64,000 bases of DNA from Streptomyces sp. IMTB 2501 (lineage in GTDB: Bacteria > Actinomycetota > Actinomycetes > Streptomycetales > Streptomycetaceae): assembly GCF_001953885.1 (NCBI RefSeq), contig NZ_MQUS01000017.1, positions 1 to 64,000 of the forward strand, in the 5' to 3' direction. This document shows positions 1 through 7,710 of this stretch, in pieces; position 1 is the first letter of the stretch, and every line of letters begins with the position of its first letter. The notes under the pieces were generated by a model. That model was given only the letters and a program-made list of their open reading frames with translations, was not told the DNA's origin and did not search any database. The position numbers and the translations under genes were made by a program.

Positions 1-211
1 AGGAGTCCGCACGGTCCGACACCGGCTTCGTCGACCCGAACAACTTCTCCGCCTCCGGCGCGTGGTAATACGCCGACAGCCCCTGGAACTGGGAATGCAC
101 ATCCGCACCCGTGGAACGGATCTGACCGGCATCCTTCTTCAGCGCACCGTAATCCTTCTCCAACTGCTCCAGATCACCGGTGAACTGCAGAATCTCCTCC
201 GGCTTGATCAC
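1..211 (-). CDS. N-terminus of WXG-like / polymorphic toxin protein (partial)
   Basis: Reading the minus strand from a GTG at 211 gives 70 open codons that run off the left edge, so the C-terminus is not visible. The protein starts MIKPEEILQFTGDLEQLEKD and continues as a mostly helical stretch with a QFQGLSAYYHAPE segment. Helical N-termini of this kind are known to me from large Streptomyces polymorphic toxins and type VII (WXG100-like) export substrates; the toxin part would lie outside the window. A G-rich ribosome site (six G, 11 bases before the GTG) and the absence of stops support the start. It is transcribed away from the neighbouring integrase remnant and probably belongs to the same island. 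The family assignment rests on remembered similarity of the N-terminus; that it is coding is more certain. Confidence 0.72.
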   Translation of the reverse strand, partial: MIKPEEILQFTGDLEQLEKDYGALKKDAGQIRSTGADVHSQFQGLSAYYHAPEAEKLFGSTKPVSDRADS

Positions 212-235
212 GCTCTGACCATCCCCCCGGTTCCT

Positions 236-254
236 GTCCGCCTCTTGAGCGGAC
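236..254 (-). other. Stem-loop in the leader of the toxin-like gene
   Basis: GTCCGC and GCGGAC pair around a 7-base loop, 25 bases upstream of the GTG start at 211. Further upstream (about 274-296) an AT-rich patch contains a possible -10 box (TATGAT on the minus strand). The hairpin would sit in the 5' leader; no function is assigned. Confidence 0.35.
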
Positions 255-354
255 CCCCTCCACGCCCACGTCAACGTCTCATCATATAAATGAGGTCTCG
301 GGCGAAGGTGCGACGCCCACGCGTGTCGGGTCGCCGAAGCTTGCAGGCGGGCCG

Positions 355-1293
355 GTGTCGGGCTGTTCGCCGAGCAGGATTCCGCCGAGGATGGCTCCCG
401 CGACGCTAGTCTCCGAGGAACCACCCCCGCATCTGTACGGCGAGACGCCGAAGGCCGACAGCGTGCGCACCCTGCCACTGAGCCTGGAGTCCGGCGACAA
501 CCTGGTCAACTTCCGTACGAAGCAAGAACAGAAGCGCCAGGAGTGGAAGGACGCCTACGACGAGACCGGCCGCGTGTGGACGCACGAGAACGGTGAGGCG
601 CTCCATCCCGACTGGATATCACGACGCTTCTCCCGTCTCGTGGAGCTGTCCGGGCTACCGCCAGTCCGCCTCCACGACCTGCGCCACCTCGCTGCCACCC
701 TGTCCCTGCTCGCCGGGACCGACATCAAGGTGGTCCAGGAGAAGCTGGGGCACTCCTCACGCCAGATCACCTCCGACACGTACACCAGCGTGCTGCCCGA
801 GATGATGCGGGCCGAAGCCGAGTCCGTGATGGCCGTCGTCCCCCGCGAAATCCCCTTCACCGTAAGCACCCCCATGGAGATCCCCGCGGAAGCCTGGCAA
901 GGCGACGTTGCCGTCTTCTTCGCCCACGGCGCGCGGCAGTCGGCCGATACCTGGGCCGTCGGAGCGCAGCCTCATCCAGATGCCGATCTCCTCGGCATGA
1001 TCACTATGGCTGGCCGGGGCCAGGACGATGCCGCCAACGCGGCTGTGAAGTGGGTACGCGACCACTGCGCCGCGAACGATCTGGAGCTGGTCCGGGTCGA
1101 GAACTTCAACGACCGCTACCCGGAGGAGCAGCGGACCTCGTTCTCACTCACCCGCTTCACGATCGCCCGATCCAAGTCGCCAGCCCTGGACGCCTGGTCG
1201 CTACCGACCGGCTTGCCGCCCGCAGCGATCCGGACCGCCCGCCGGGGGCCAAGCAGGCGACGAAAGACGCGTGAGAGCACTTCGGTCCACTGA
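355..1293 (+). pseudogene. N-terminally truncated tyrosine integrase remnant
   Basis: Residues about 30-165 match the C-terminal catalytic half of actinobacterial phage/ICE tyrosine recombinases: PKADSVRTLPL, then WTHENGEALHPDWISRRF, the box II HDLRH motif, VQEKLGHSS, and TSDTYTSV with the nucleophilic Tyr. The SAM-like DNA-binding domain and the catalytic domain's first Arg (box I) are missing: nothing integrase-like precedes residue 30. The last about 145 residues (after VPREI) extend past the normal integrase end and I do not recognise them; they may be a fusion with flanking DNA. It lies 130 bp from the 3' end of a tRNA gene, the usual place for an integrase at an attachment site. As it stands it cannot form a full active site, so it is called a decayed integrase. 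Confidence 0.72.
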
Positions 1294-1342
1294 ACGGTCC
1301 CCGCGTCCACTACGCGTCCACTGGATCTTGATCTGAACGAGT

Positions 1343-1381
1343 GAAGGAGAGCCACCACGCTCGGCGTGGCGGCCCTCCTTC
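1343..1381. terminator. Long hairpin between integrase remnant and tRNA
   Basis: An inverted repeat with arms GAAGGA...CCACGC and GCGTGG...TCCTTC (two mismatches, 3-base loop) lies between the convergent integrase remnant and tRNA. There is no T-run, as is common in Streptomyces terminators. It could end transcription from both sides. Confidence 0.55.
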
Positions 1382-1425
1382 CACGTTGCCACAGGTAGAA
1401 ACGCTTCTGCACCTGCGACGCCTGG

Positions 1426-1499
1426 TGGGGCGGGTGGGACTCGAACCCACGGCCGACGGATTATGAGTCCGCTGCTCTAACCGGCTGAGCTACCGCCCC
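1426..1499 (-). tRNA. tRNA with CAT anticodon (elongator Met, or Ile2)
   Basis: The reverse complement folds as a 74-base tRNA: 7-bp acceptor GGGGCGG/CCGCCCC with discriminator A, anticodon loop ACTCATAA with anticodon CAT, and T arm GTGGG-TTCGAGT-CCCAC. CCA is encoded directly after it (1423-1425). Sequence alone does not securely separate elongator Met from the lysidine-modified Ile2 tRNA. Its 3' end points at the integrase remnant, so this gene is the likely attachment site of the island to the left. Confidence 0.92.
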
Positions 1500-1640
1500 A
1501 TAGCGGCGTGTCGCGTACATGTGTGCGCGCCGTCTGCCGCAGCATAGCCGCTCATACGATCTCCTGCTTCGGATGGTCGGCATCCGCGCTGCTCATGACC
1601 TTGAGGACTACGGCGCAGGCACAGCGGTTCCCGCGGGCAT

Positions 1641-1664
1641 GAAAAAGGACCCCCAAGGGGTCCT
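1641..1664 (-). terminator. Rho-independent terminator after the tRNA-Asn pair
   Basis: On the minus strand AGGACCCC pairs with GGGGTCCT around a 3-base loop and is followed by TTTTT, a classic intrinsic terminator. It starts 12 bases past the 3' end of the first tRNA-Asn and ends that transcript. Confidence 0.88.
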
Positions 1665-1675
1665 CGTTCACTGCG

Positions 1676-1748
1676 CTCCCCCGACTGGACTCGAACCAGT
1701 AACCTGCCGGTTAACAGCCGGCTGCTCTGCCAATTGAGCTACGGAGGA
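1676..1748 (-). tRNA. tRNA-Asn (GTT), distal copy
   Basis: A 73-base cloverleaf on the minus strand: acceptor TCCTCCG/CGGGGGA (one G-T pair), discriminator G, anticodon loop CTGTTAA with anticodon GTT, T arm ACTGG-TTCGAGT-CCAGT. CCA is not encoded. It is identical over its whole length to the copy at 1755-1827, from which it is separated by 6 bases, so both very likely come from one transcript ending at the terminator at 1641-1664. Confidence 0.95.
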
Positions 1749-1754
1749 CCGAAG

Positions 1755-1827
1755 CTCCCCCGACTGGACTCGAACCAGTAACCTGCCGGTTAACAGCCGG
1801 CTGCTCTGCCAATTGAGCTACGGAGGA
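1755..1827 (-). tRNA. tRNA-Asn (GTT), proximal copy
   Basis: Identical 73-base tRNA-Asn, first in the minus-strand transcript. Same GTT anticodon and acceptor; CCA is not encoded. The head-to-tail duplication with almost no spacer points to a local tandem duplication kept for gene dosage. Confidence 0.95.
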
Positions 1828-1985
1828 TCGCCTCGATTGCATCGAACGTACCTACCTGGGTATTCGCCAGGGGGCGGGCGCTCGCTGCGACACATACATT
1901 AGCGCAAGCAGGGGGGTGCTCCGCCAATCGGTACCCACGGCGCCCACGCCGCACCGCAGACCAAGGCAAGGGAAGGGTGGCAGCC

Positions 1986-2291
1986 ATGCGCTACCGGCTC
2001 ACGTTCGTCGCCGGACTGGCCCTCGGTTACGTGCTCGGCACGAGGGCCGGACGCGAGCGCTACGAGCAGATGAAGAAGGCCGCCCGGCGGATCGCGCAGA
2101 ACCCGGCCGTCCGCAACACGGCCGAGAGCGCCGCCCAGCAGGGCCGCCAGTACGCAGGCAAGGCCTTCCACACGGTCAGCCACGGGGTCGGAGACCGGGT
2201 CCCCGAGACCGTGGCCCAGCGGGTGCGATCCCTGCGGGAGCGAAATCTGAACGGCACCCCTGAGGACGACTGGGGCACCAGCAACACCTAG
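1986..2291 (+). CDS. Small YtxH-like membrane-anchored protein
   Basis: The ATG at 1986 has GGAAGGG 8 bases upstream and gives 101 residues starting MRYRLTFVAGLALGYVLGTR; a GTG three codons earlier is less well placed. A single hydrophobic helix with glycine-rich packing (residues about 5-20, ending GTRAGRERYEQ) is followed by a soluble basic/amphipathic helix. This layout, GxxxG-type helix then RAGRERYE, is typical of YtxH-like small proteins widespread in actinobacteria. The function is not established; an anchored envelope or stress-related role is inferred from the family only. It is monocistronic, between the tRNA cluster and the kinase. Confidence 0.8.
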   Translation: MRYRLTFVAGLALGYVLGTRAGRERYEQMKKAARRIAQNPAVRNTAESAAQQGRQYAGKAFHTVSHGVGDRVPETVAQRVRSLRERNLNGTPEDDWGTSNT

Positions 2292-2429
2292 GGGGCTGTT
2301 TCTGCCCAGGGACGCGGGGGCGGCGCGACAAGCCACAACGGCCCCGCACCGGCACGATCGCACAGGCCCCCCACGACGAGTAGGCGCTCGTGGCCGAAGC
2401 CGGCGCGGCGATGCGGCAAAATTCTCCGT

Positions 2430-3881
2430 ATGGGGATAGTCGCCGGGCTGGACAGCTCACCGGACTTCACACGCATCGTGGTCTGCGACGCAGACACCGG
2501 TGCCGTACTACGGCAGGGGTACGCACCGCACCCGGTCGAGACGCCGGACGGCGCCCGCCCGAGCGACATAGACCCCCAGGCCTGGCTGCTCTCCCTCGGC
2601 GAGGCGGCGGGCGGCGGCCTGCTGGAGGGCGTGCAGGCCATCGGCGTGTCGGCCCAGCAGAACGCGCTGATCCCGCTGGACGCCCAGGGCAACACCGTCC
2701 GCCCGGCGCTGGTCGGCGGCGACAAGCGGGCGCAGGTCGCGGCGGCGGATCTCGTGGACGCGCTCGGCGGCCGGGAGGCCTGGGCGCAGGCGGTCGGCAG
2801 TGTGCCGCAGGCCGCCCAGCTCGTCACCAAGCTGCGCTGGCTCGCCAAGAACGAGCCCGAGAACGCCCGCCGGACGGCCGTACTGCTGCAGGCGCACGAC
2901 TGGCTGGTCTGGCAGCTGCTCGGGCGGCCGGTGCGCAGGACCACTGATCGCGGGGGTGCCTCCGGAACCGGGTACTGGTCGGCCGCCACCGGTGCCTACC
3001 GGCCCGACCTGGTCGAGCTGGCGCTCGGCCATCAGGCGATGCTGCCGGAGGTGATCGGCCCGTCGGACGCGGCCGGTACGACCCCGGAGGGGCTGCTGAT
3101 CTCCGCGGGCACCGGGGAGACCATGGCGGCCGCGTTCGGGCTCGGGATCGGGCTGGGGGACGCCGTCGTCTCCCTCGGGGCCTCCGGGTCCGTGATGGCC
3201 GTCCATCCCGAGGCGCTCGCCGACCAGTCCGGGATGATCACCTCCCTCGCCGACGCCACCGGAATGCACCTGCCGGTCGTCACCACCCTGAACGCCGTAC
3301 GCACCCTGCGCGGTACCGCCGAACTGCTCGGGCTGCCGGATCTGGAGAGCCTGTCCGAGCTGGCGATGAAGTCCACGCCGGGCGCTCATGGCCTCGTCCT
3401 GCTCCCCTATCTGGAGGGTGAGCGGACGCCGAATCTGCCGCACACCGCGGGGACGCTCGCCGGGCTCCGGCGGGAGTCGATGAAGCCCGAGCATCTGGCG
3501 CGGGCCGCGTTCGAGGGCATGCTGTGCGGGCTCGGTGACGCGCTGGACGTGCTGCGCGGGCGGGGCGTGGACGTGCGGCGGATCTTCCTGCTGGGCCCGG
3601 CCGCCGAGCTGCCGGCCGTGCAGGCCGCGGCGCCCTCGCTGTTCGGTGCGCAGGTCGTCGTACCGCAGCCCGCGGACTACGCGGCGATCGGTGCGGCCCG
3701 GCAGGCGGCCTGGGCGCTGGGGGTGAAGCAGGGCACGCTCGATCCGCGTACCCCGCCGGCCTGGCAGGGAGCCGCGGCTCAGGTGCTGGAGCCGGGCGAC
3801 GAGCTGGCCGTGGGTCAGGCGGTGCGGCAGCAGTTCGCGGCGGTGCGGGAGCAGACCCATCCGGGAGCGTTCCGCGTGTGA
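2430..3881 (+). CDS. FGGY-family carbohydrate kinase (xylulokinase-like)
   Basis: A protein of 483 residues with the two-domain FGGY sugar-kinase layout. The N-terminal ATPase-fold start is AGLDSSPDFTRIVVCDADTG, the substrate-side motif IGVSAQQNALIPLD follows, and the second half has GLLISAGTGETMAAAFGLG, VSLGASGSVMAVH and LLPYLEGERTPNLPHTAG, close to the xylulokinase subgroup. The family transfers phosphate from ATP to a ketose or polyol in the cytoplasm; the actual sugar cannot be read from the sequence, and there is no isomerase or transporter next door to indicate it. The length is normal (about 480-500 residues). Probably a single-gene unit, with 131 bp before the next gene. Confidence 0.88.
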   Translation: MGIVAGLDSSPDFTRIVVCDADTGAVLRQGYAPHPVETPDGARPSDIDPQAWLLSLGEAAGGGLLEGVQAIGVSAQQNALIPLDAQGNTVRPALVGGDKRAQVAAADLVDALGGREAWAQAVGSVPQAAQLVTKLRWLAKNEPENARRTAVLLQAHDWLVWQLLGRPVRRTTDRGGASGTGYWSAATGAYRPDLVELALGHQAMLPEVIGPSDAAGTTPEGLLISAGTGETMAAAFGLGIGLGDAVVSLGASGSVMAVHPEALADQSGMITSLADATGMHLPVVTTLNAVRTLRGTAELLGLPDLESLSELAMKSTPGAHGLVLLPYLEGERTPNLPHTAGTLAGLRRESMKPEHLARAAFEGMLCGLGDALDVLRGRGVDVRRIFLLGPAAELPAVQAAAPSLFGAQVVVPQPADYAAIGAARQAAWALGVKQGTLDPRTPPAWQGAAAQVLEPGDELAVGQAVRQQFAAVREQTHPGAFRV

Positions 3882-4012
3882 CCCGCAGCCACTGGGGCCG
3901 TGGGCGCCGGGCCGTCGGGTTAATTCAGTTGAGGTAACGCGGGTGGAGTGTCCGACGATAGGGGCCAAGGGCACACCGACCAGCCCCTGTCGCCGAACCC
4001 GAGAGACGTAGC

Positions 4013-5746
4013 GTGCTCATACGACTTCTGCGTAGCTATCTCAGTCCCTACAAGAAACCCATAGCCTTGCTGGTGCTGCTGCAGTTTCTGCAGACCTGCG
4101 CCACCCTCTACCTGCCCACCCTGAACGCGCACATCATCGACAACGGTGTCGTGAAGGGTGACACGGGTTACATCCTGTCCTTCGGCGCCCTGATGATCGG
4201 CATCTCGCTGGCGCAGGTCGTGTGCAACATCGGCGCCGTGTACTACGGCGCGCGGACCGCCTCCGCGCTCGGCCGGGACCTGCGCGCAGCCGTCTTCGAC
4301 CGGGTGCAGTCCTTCTCCTCGCGTGAGGTGGGTCACTTCGGGGCGCCCTCACTCATCACGCGTACGACGAACGACGTACAGCAGGTCCAGATGCTGGCCC
4401 TGATGACGTTCACGCTGATGGTGTCGGCGCCCATCATGTGCGTGGGCGGCATCGTGATGGCGCTCGGCCTGGACGTGCCGCTGTCCGGGGTGCTGGTCGC
4501 GGTGGTGCCGGTGCTCGGCATCTCCGTGACGCTGATCGTGCGGCAGCTGCGGCCGCTGTTCCGGTCGATGCAGGTGCGCCTCGACACCGTGAACCGGGTG
4601 CTGCGCGAGCAGATCAGCGGCAACCGGGTGATCCGCGCCTTCGTCCGCGACGAGTACGAGCAGGGCCGGTTCGGGAAGGCCAACGCCGATCTGACCGAGA
4701 TGCAGCTGGCCACCGGCCGGATGCTCGCGCTGATGTTCCCGATCGTCATGACGGTGGTGAACCTGTCGTCGATCGCGGTGGTGTGGTTCGGCGCGCACCG
4801 CATCGACAGCGGCGGGATGGCGATCGGCGACCTGACCGCGTTCCTCGCCTATCTGATGCAGATCGTCATGTCCGTGATGATGGCCACCTTCATGTTCATG
4901 ATGGTGCCGCGCGCGGAGGTGTGTGCCGAGCGCATCGAGGAGGTCCTCGGGACCGATTCCAGCGTGGTGCCGCCGGCGGCGCCGGTCGTCGAGCTGCGCC
5001 GGCACGGTCATCTGGAGATCCGGGGCGCCGGCTTCCGCTACCCGGGTGCCGAGGAGCCGGTGCTGAAGGCCGTCGACCTGGTGGCCCGGCCGGGTGAGAC
5101 GACCGCCGTGATCGGCTCCACCGGCAGCGGCAAGTCGACGCTGCTCGGGCTGGTCCCGCGGCTGTTCGACGCCACCGAGGGCGAGGTCCTCGTCGACGGC
5201 GTGGACGTCCAGGACGTCGACCCGAAGCTGCTGGCGAAGACGGTCGGGCTGGTGCCGCAGAAGCCGTATCTCTTCGCGGGCACCGTCGCCACCAACCTGC
5301 GCTACGGCAACCCGGACGCCACCGACGAGGAGCTGTGGCACGCGCTGGAGGTGGCGCAGGCCAAGGACTTCGTGAGCAGGCTGGAGGGCGGCCTGGACGC
5401 GCCGATCGCGCAGGGCGGTACGAACGTCTCCGGCGGCCAGCGCCAGCGCCTGGCCATCGCCCGCACCCTGGTGCAGCGCCCGGAGATCTACCTGTTCGAC
5501 GACTCCTTCTCCGCGCTCGACTACGCCACCGACGCGGCGCTGCGCGCGGCGCTCGGCCGGGAGACCGCCGAGGCGACCGTCGTCATCGTCGCCCAGCGCG
5601 TGGCGACGATCCGGGAGGCCGACCGGATCATCGTGCTGGACGAGGGCCGGGTCGTCGGCTCCGGCCGGCACCGGGAGCTGATGGCGGACAACGAGACCTA
5701 CCGGGAGATCGTGCTCTCCCAGCTGACGGAAGCGGAGGCTGCCTGA
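4013..5746 (+). CDS. ABC exporter half-transporter with degenerate Walker B
   Basis: A 577-residue fused membrane/ATPase half-transporter: six hydrophobic segments in the first 310 residues, then a nucleotide-binding domain with Walker A GSTGSGKST (from residue 368), signature VSGGQRQR (472) and Walker B LFDDSFSALD. The residue after the Walker B Asp, normally the catalytic Glu, is Asp497. In heterodimeric exporters such as TM287/288 and BmrCD this marks the subunit contributing the degenerate ATP site. The start is a GTG at 4013 behind GAGAG. The stop overlaps the next gene's ATG (TGATG), so the two halves are translationally coupled. The cargo (drug, lipid or peptide) is unknown. The pair lies immediately upstream of the convergent sigma gene. 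Confidence 0.93.
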   Translation: MLIRLLRSYLSPYKKPIALLVLLQFLQTCATLYLPTLNAHIIDNGVVKGDTGYILSFGALMIGISLAQVVCNIGAVYYGARTASALGRDLRAAVFDRVQSFSSREVGHFGAPSLITRTTNDVQQVQMLALMTFTLMVSAPIMCVGGIVMALGLDVPLSGVLVAVVPVLGISVTLIVRQLRPLFRSMQVRLDTVNRVLREQISGNRVIRAFVRDEYEQGRFGKANADLTEMQLATGRMLALMFPIVMTVVNLSSIAVVWFGAHRIDSGGMAIGDLTAFLAYLMQIVMSVMMATFMFMMVPRAEVCAERIEEVLGTDSSVVPPAAPVVELRRHGHLEIRGAGFRYPGAEEPVLKAVDLVARPGETTAVIGSTGSGKSTLLGLVPRLFDATEGEVLVDGVDVQDVDPKLLAKTVGLVPQKPYLFAGTVATNLRYGNPDATDEELWHALEVAQAKDFVSRLEGGLDAPIAQGGTNVSGGQRQRLAIARTLVQRPEIYLFDDSFSALDYATDAALRAALGRETAEATVVIVAQRVATIREADRIIVLDEGRVVGSGRHRELMADNETYREIVLSQLTEAEAA

Positions 5747-7674
5747 TGGCCGGGCCCATGGGACGCATGATGGCCGGGGGCGGCCCCGACCAGCGCTCGA
5801 TGGACTTCAAGGGGTCGGGCAAACGGCTCGTCGCCCAGTTCAGACCCGAACGGCTCACGATCTACGGCCTGTTGCTCTGTGTGGTCGTCAGCGTGACCCT
5901 GAGCGTGATCGGCCCGAAGATCCTCGGCAAGGCCACCGACCTGGTCTTCGCCGGGATCATCGGCCGGCAGATGCCGGCCGGGGCCACCAAGCAGCAGGTC
6001 CTCGACCAGATGCGGGCCCATGGCCGGGGCTCCGTCGCGGACATGCTGCAGAGCACCGACTTCACGCCCGGCAAGGGCATCGACTTCGGTGCCGTCGGGA
6101 ACGTCCTGCTGCTCGCGCTCTGTACGTTCCTGGTCGCCGGCCTGCTGATGGCGGTGGCCACCAGGCTGGTCAACCGGGCCGTGAACCGCACGATGTTCCG
6201 GATGCGCGGGTCCGTGCAGGCGAAGCTGTCGCGGCTGCCGCTGTCGTACTTCGACAAGCGCCAGCGCGGCGAGGTGCTCTCCCGCGCGACCAACGACATC
6301 GACAACATCGGGCAGACGCTCCAGCAGTCGATGGGCCAGCTGATCAACTCGCTGCTGACCATCATCGGTGTGCTCGTGATGATGTTCTACGTCTCCTGGA
6401 TCCTGGCGCTGGTCGCGCTGGTCACCGTGCCGCTGTCGTTCGTCGTGGCCACGCGGGTCGGCAAGCGGTCGCAGCCGCACTTCGTGCAGCAGTGGCGCTC
6501 CACCGGCAAGCTGAACGCGCACGTCGAGGAGATGTACACCGGGCACACCCTGGTGAAGGTGTTCGGCCGGCAGGAGGAGTCGGCGAAGCAGTTCGCCGAG
6601 CAGAACGAGGCGCTCTACGAGGCCGGGTTCAAGGCGCAGTTCAACAGCGGTGTCATGCAGCCGCTGATGATGTTCGTGTCGAACCTCAACTACGTCCTGG
6701 TCGCGGTCGTCGGCGGTCTGCGCGTCGCCTCCGGTTCGCTCTCCATCGGTGACGTGCAGGCCTTCATCCAGTACTCGCGGCAGTTCTCGATGCCGCTGAC
6801 GCAGGTCGCGTCGATGGCGAACCTGGTGCAGTCCGGTGTCGCCTCGGCCGAGCGGATCTTCGAACTCCTGGACGCGGAGGAGCAGGAGGCGGATCCGGTG
6901 CCGGGCGAGCGGCCGGCCGAGCTGCGCGGGCGGGTGGGCCTGGAGCGTGTGTCCTTCCGGTACGACCCCGAGAAGCCGCTGATCGAGGACCTCTCGCTCA
7001 CGGTGGAGCCCGGCCACACGGTGGCGATCGTCGGCCCGACCGGCGCGGGCAAGACCACGCTGGTCAACCTGCTGATGCGGTTCTACGACGTGTCGGGCGG
7101 CCGGATCACCCTCGACGGCGTGGACGTCCGCAGGATGTCCCGGGACGAACTCCGGTCCGGGATCGGCATGGTGCTGCAGGACACCTGGCTGTTCGGCGGC
7201 ACGATCGCGGAGAACATCGCGTACGGGGCGTCGCGGGAGGTGACCCGGGGCGAGATCGAGGAGGCCGCGCGCGCGGCCCACGCGGACCGGTTCATCCGCA
7301 CCCTGCCCGACGGGTACGACACCGTGATCGACGACGAGGGCACGGGAGTCAGCGCGGGTGAGAAGCAGCTCATCACCATCGCGCGGGCGTTCCTGTCCGA
7401 CCCGACGATCCTGGTGCTGGACGAGGCGACGAGTTCGGTCGACACCCGCACCGAGGTGCTGATCCAGAAGGCGATGGCCAAGCTGGCGGCGGGACGGACG
7501 TCGTTCGTGATCGCGCACCGGCTGTCGACGATCCGGGACGCGGACACGATTCTCGTGATGGAGAACGGATCGATCGTGGAACAGGGCGCGCACGCGGAGC
7601 TGTTGGCCGCGGACGGTGCGTACGCGCGGCTCTACAAGGCCCAGTTCGCGCAGGCTGTGGCCGAGGTGGACTAG
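5746..7674 (+). CDS. ABC exporter half-transporter with catalytic Walker B
   Basis: 642 residues from the ATG at 5746, which overlaps the stop of the partner; an upstream in-frame extension is not needed. The N-terminus MAGPMGRMMAGGG is followed by a six-helix membrane domain carrying an extended extracytoplasmic loop (about residues 80-110) between helices 1 and 2. The ATPase domain has Walker A GPTGAGKTT (430), signature VSAGEKQ (535) in place of LSGGQ, and a complete Walker B ILVLDEATSS with catalytic Glu560. The odd signature would face the partner's odd Walker B, giving one degenerate and one working ATP site, as known for heterodimeric type IV exporters. It acts in the cytoplasmic membrane together with the 4013-5746 product. 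Confidence 0.94.
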   Translation: MAGPMGRMMAGGGPDQRSMDFKGSGKRLVAQFRPERLTIYGLLLCVVVSVTLSVIGPKILGKATDLVFAGIIGRQMPAGATKQQVLDQMRAHGRGSVADMLQSTDFTPGKGIDFGAVGNVLLLALCTFLVAGLLMAVATRLVNRAVNRTMFRMRGSVQAKLSRLPLSYFDKRQRGEVLSRATNDIDNIGQTLQQSMGQLINSLLTIIGVLVMMFYVSWILALVALVTVPLSFVVATRVGKRSQPHFVQQWRSTGKLNAHVEEMYTGHTLVKVFGRQEESAKQFAEQNEALYEAGFKAQFNSGVMQPLMMFVSNLNYVLVAVVGGLRVASGSLSIGDVQAFIQYSRQFSMPLTQVASMANLVQSGVASAERIFELLDAEEQEADPVPGERPAELRGRVGLERVSFRYDPEKPLIEDLSLTVEPGHTVAIVGPTGAGKTTLVNLLMRFYDVSGGRITLDGVDVRRMSRDELRSGIGMVLQDTWLFGGTIAENIAYGASREVTRGEIEEAARAAHADRFIRTLPDGYDTVIDDEGTGVSAGEKQLITIARAFLSDPTILVLDEATSSVDTRTEVLIQKAMAKLAAGRTSFVIAHRLSTIRDADTILVMENGSIVEQGAHAELLAADGAYARLYKAQFAQAVAEVD

Positions 7675-7680
7675 GCGCAT

Positions 7681-7704
7681 GGGGGCCGCCGGCGGGCGGC
7701 CCCC
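7681..7704. terminator. Bidirectional hairpin between exporter and sigma gene
   Basis: GGGGGCCGCC pairs with GGCGGCCCCC around a 4-base loop, 6 bases after the exporter stop and 7 bases from the stop of the convergent sigma factor gene. It can serve both transcripts. Confidence 0.8.
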
Positions 7705-7710
7705 TTCTCC

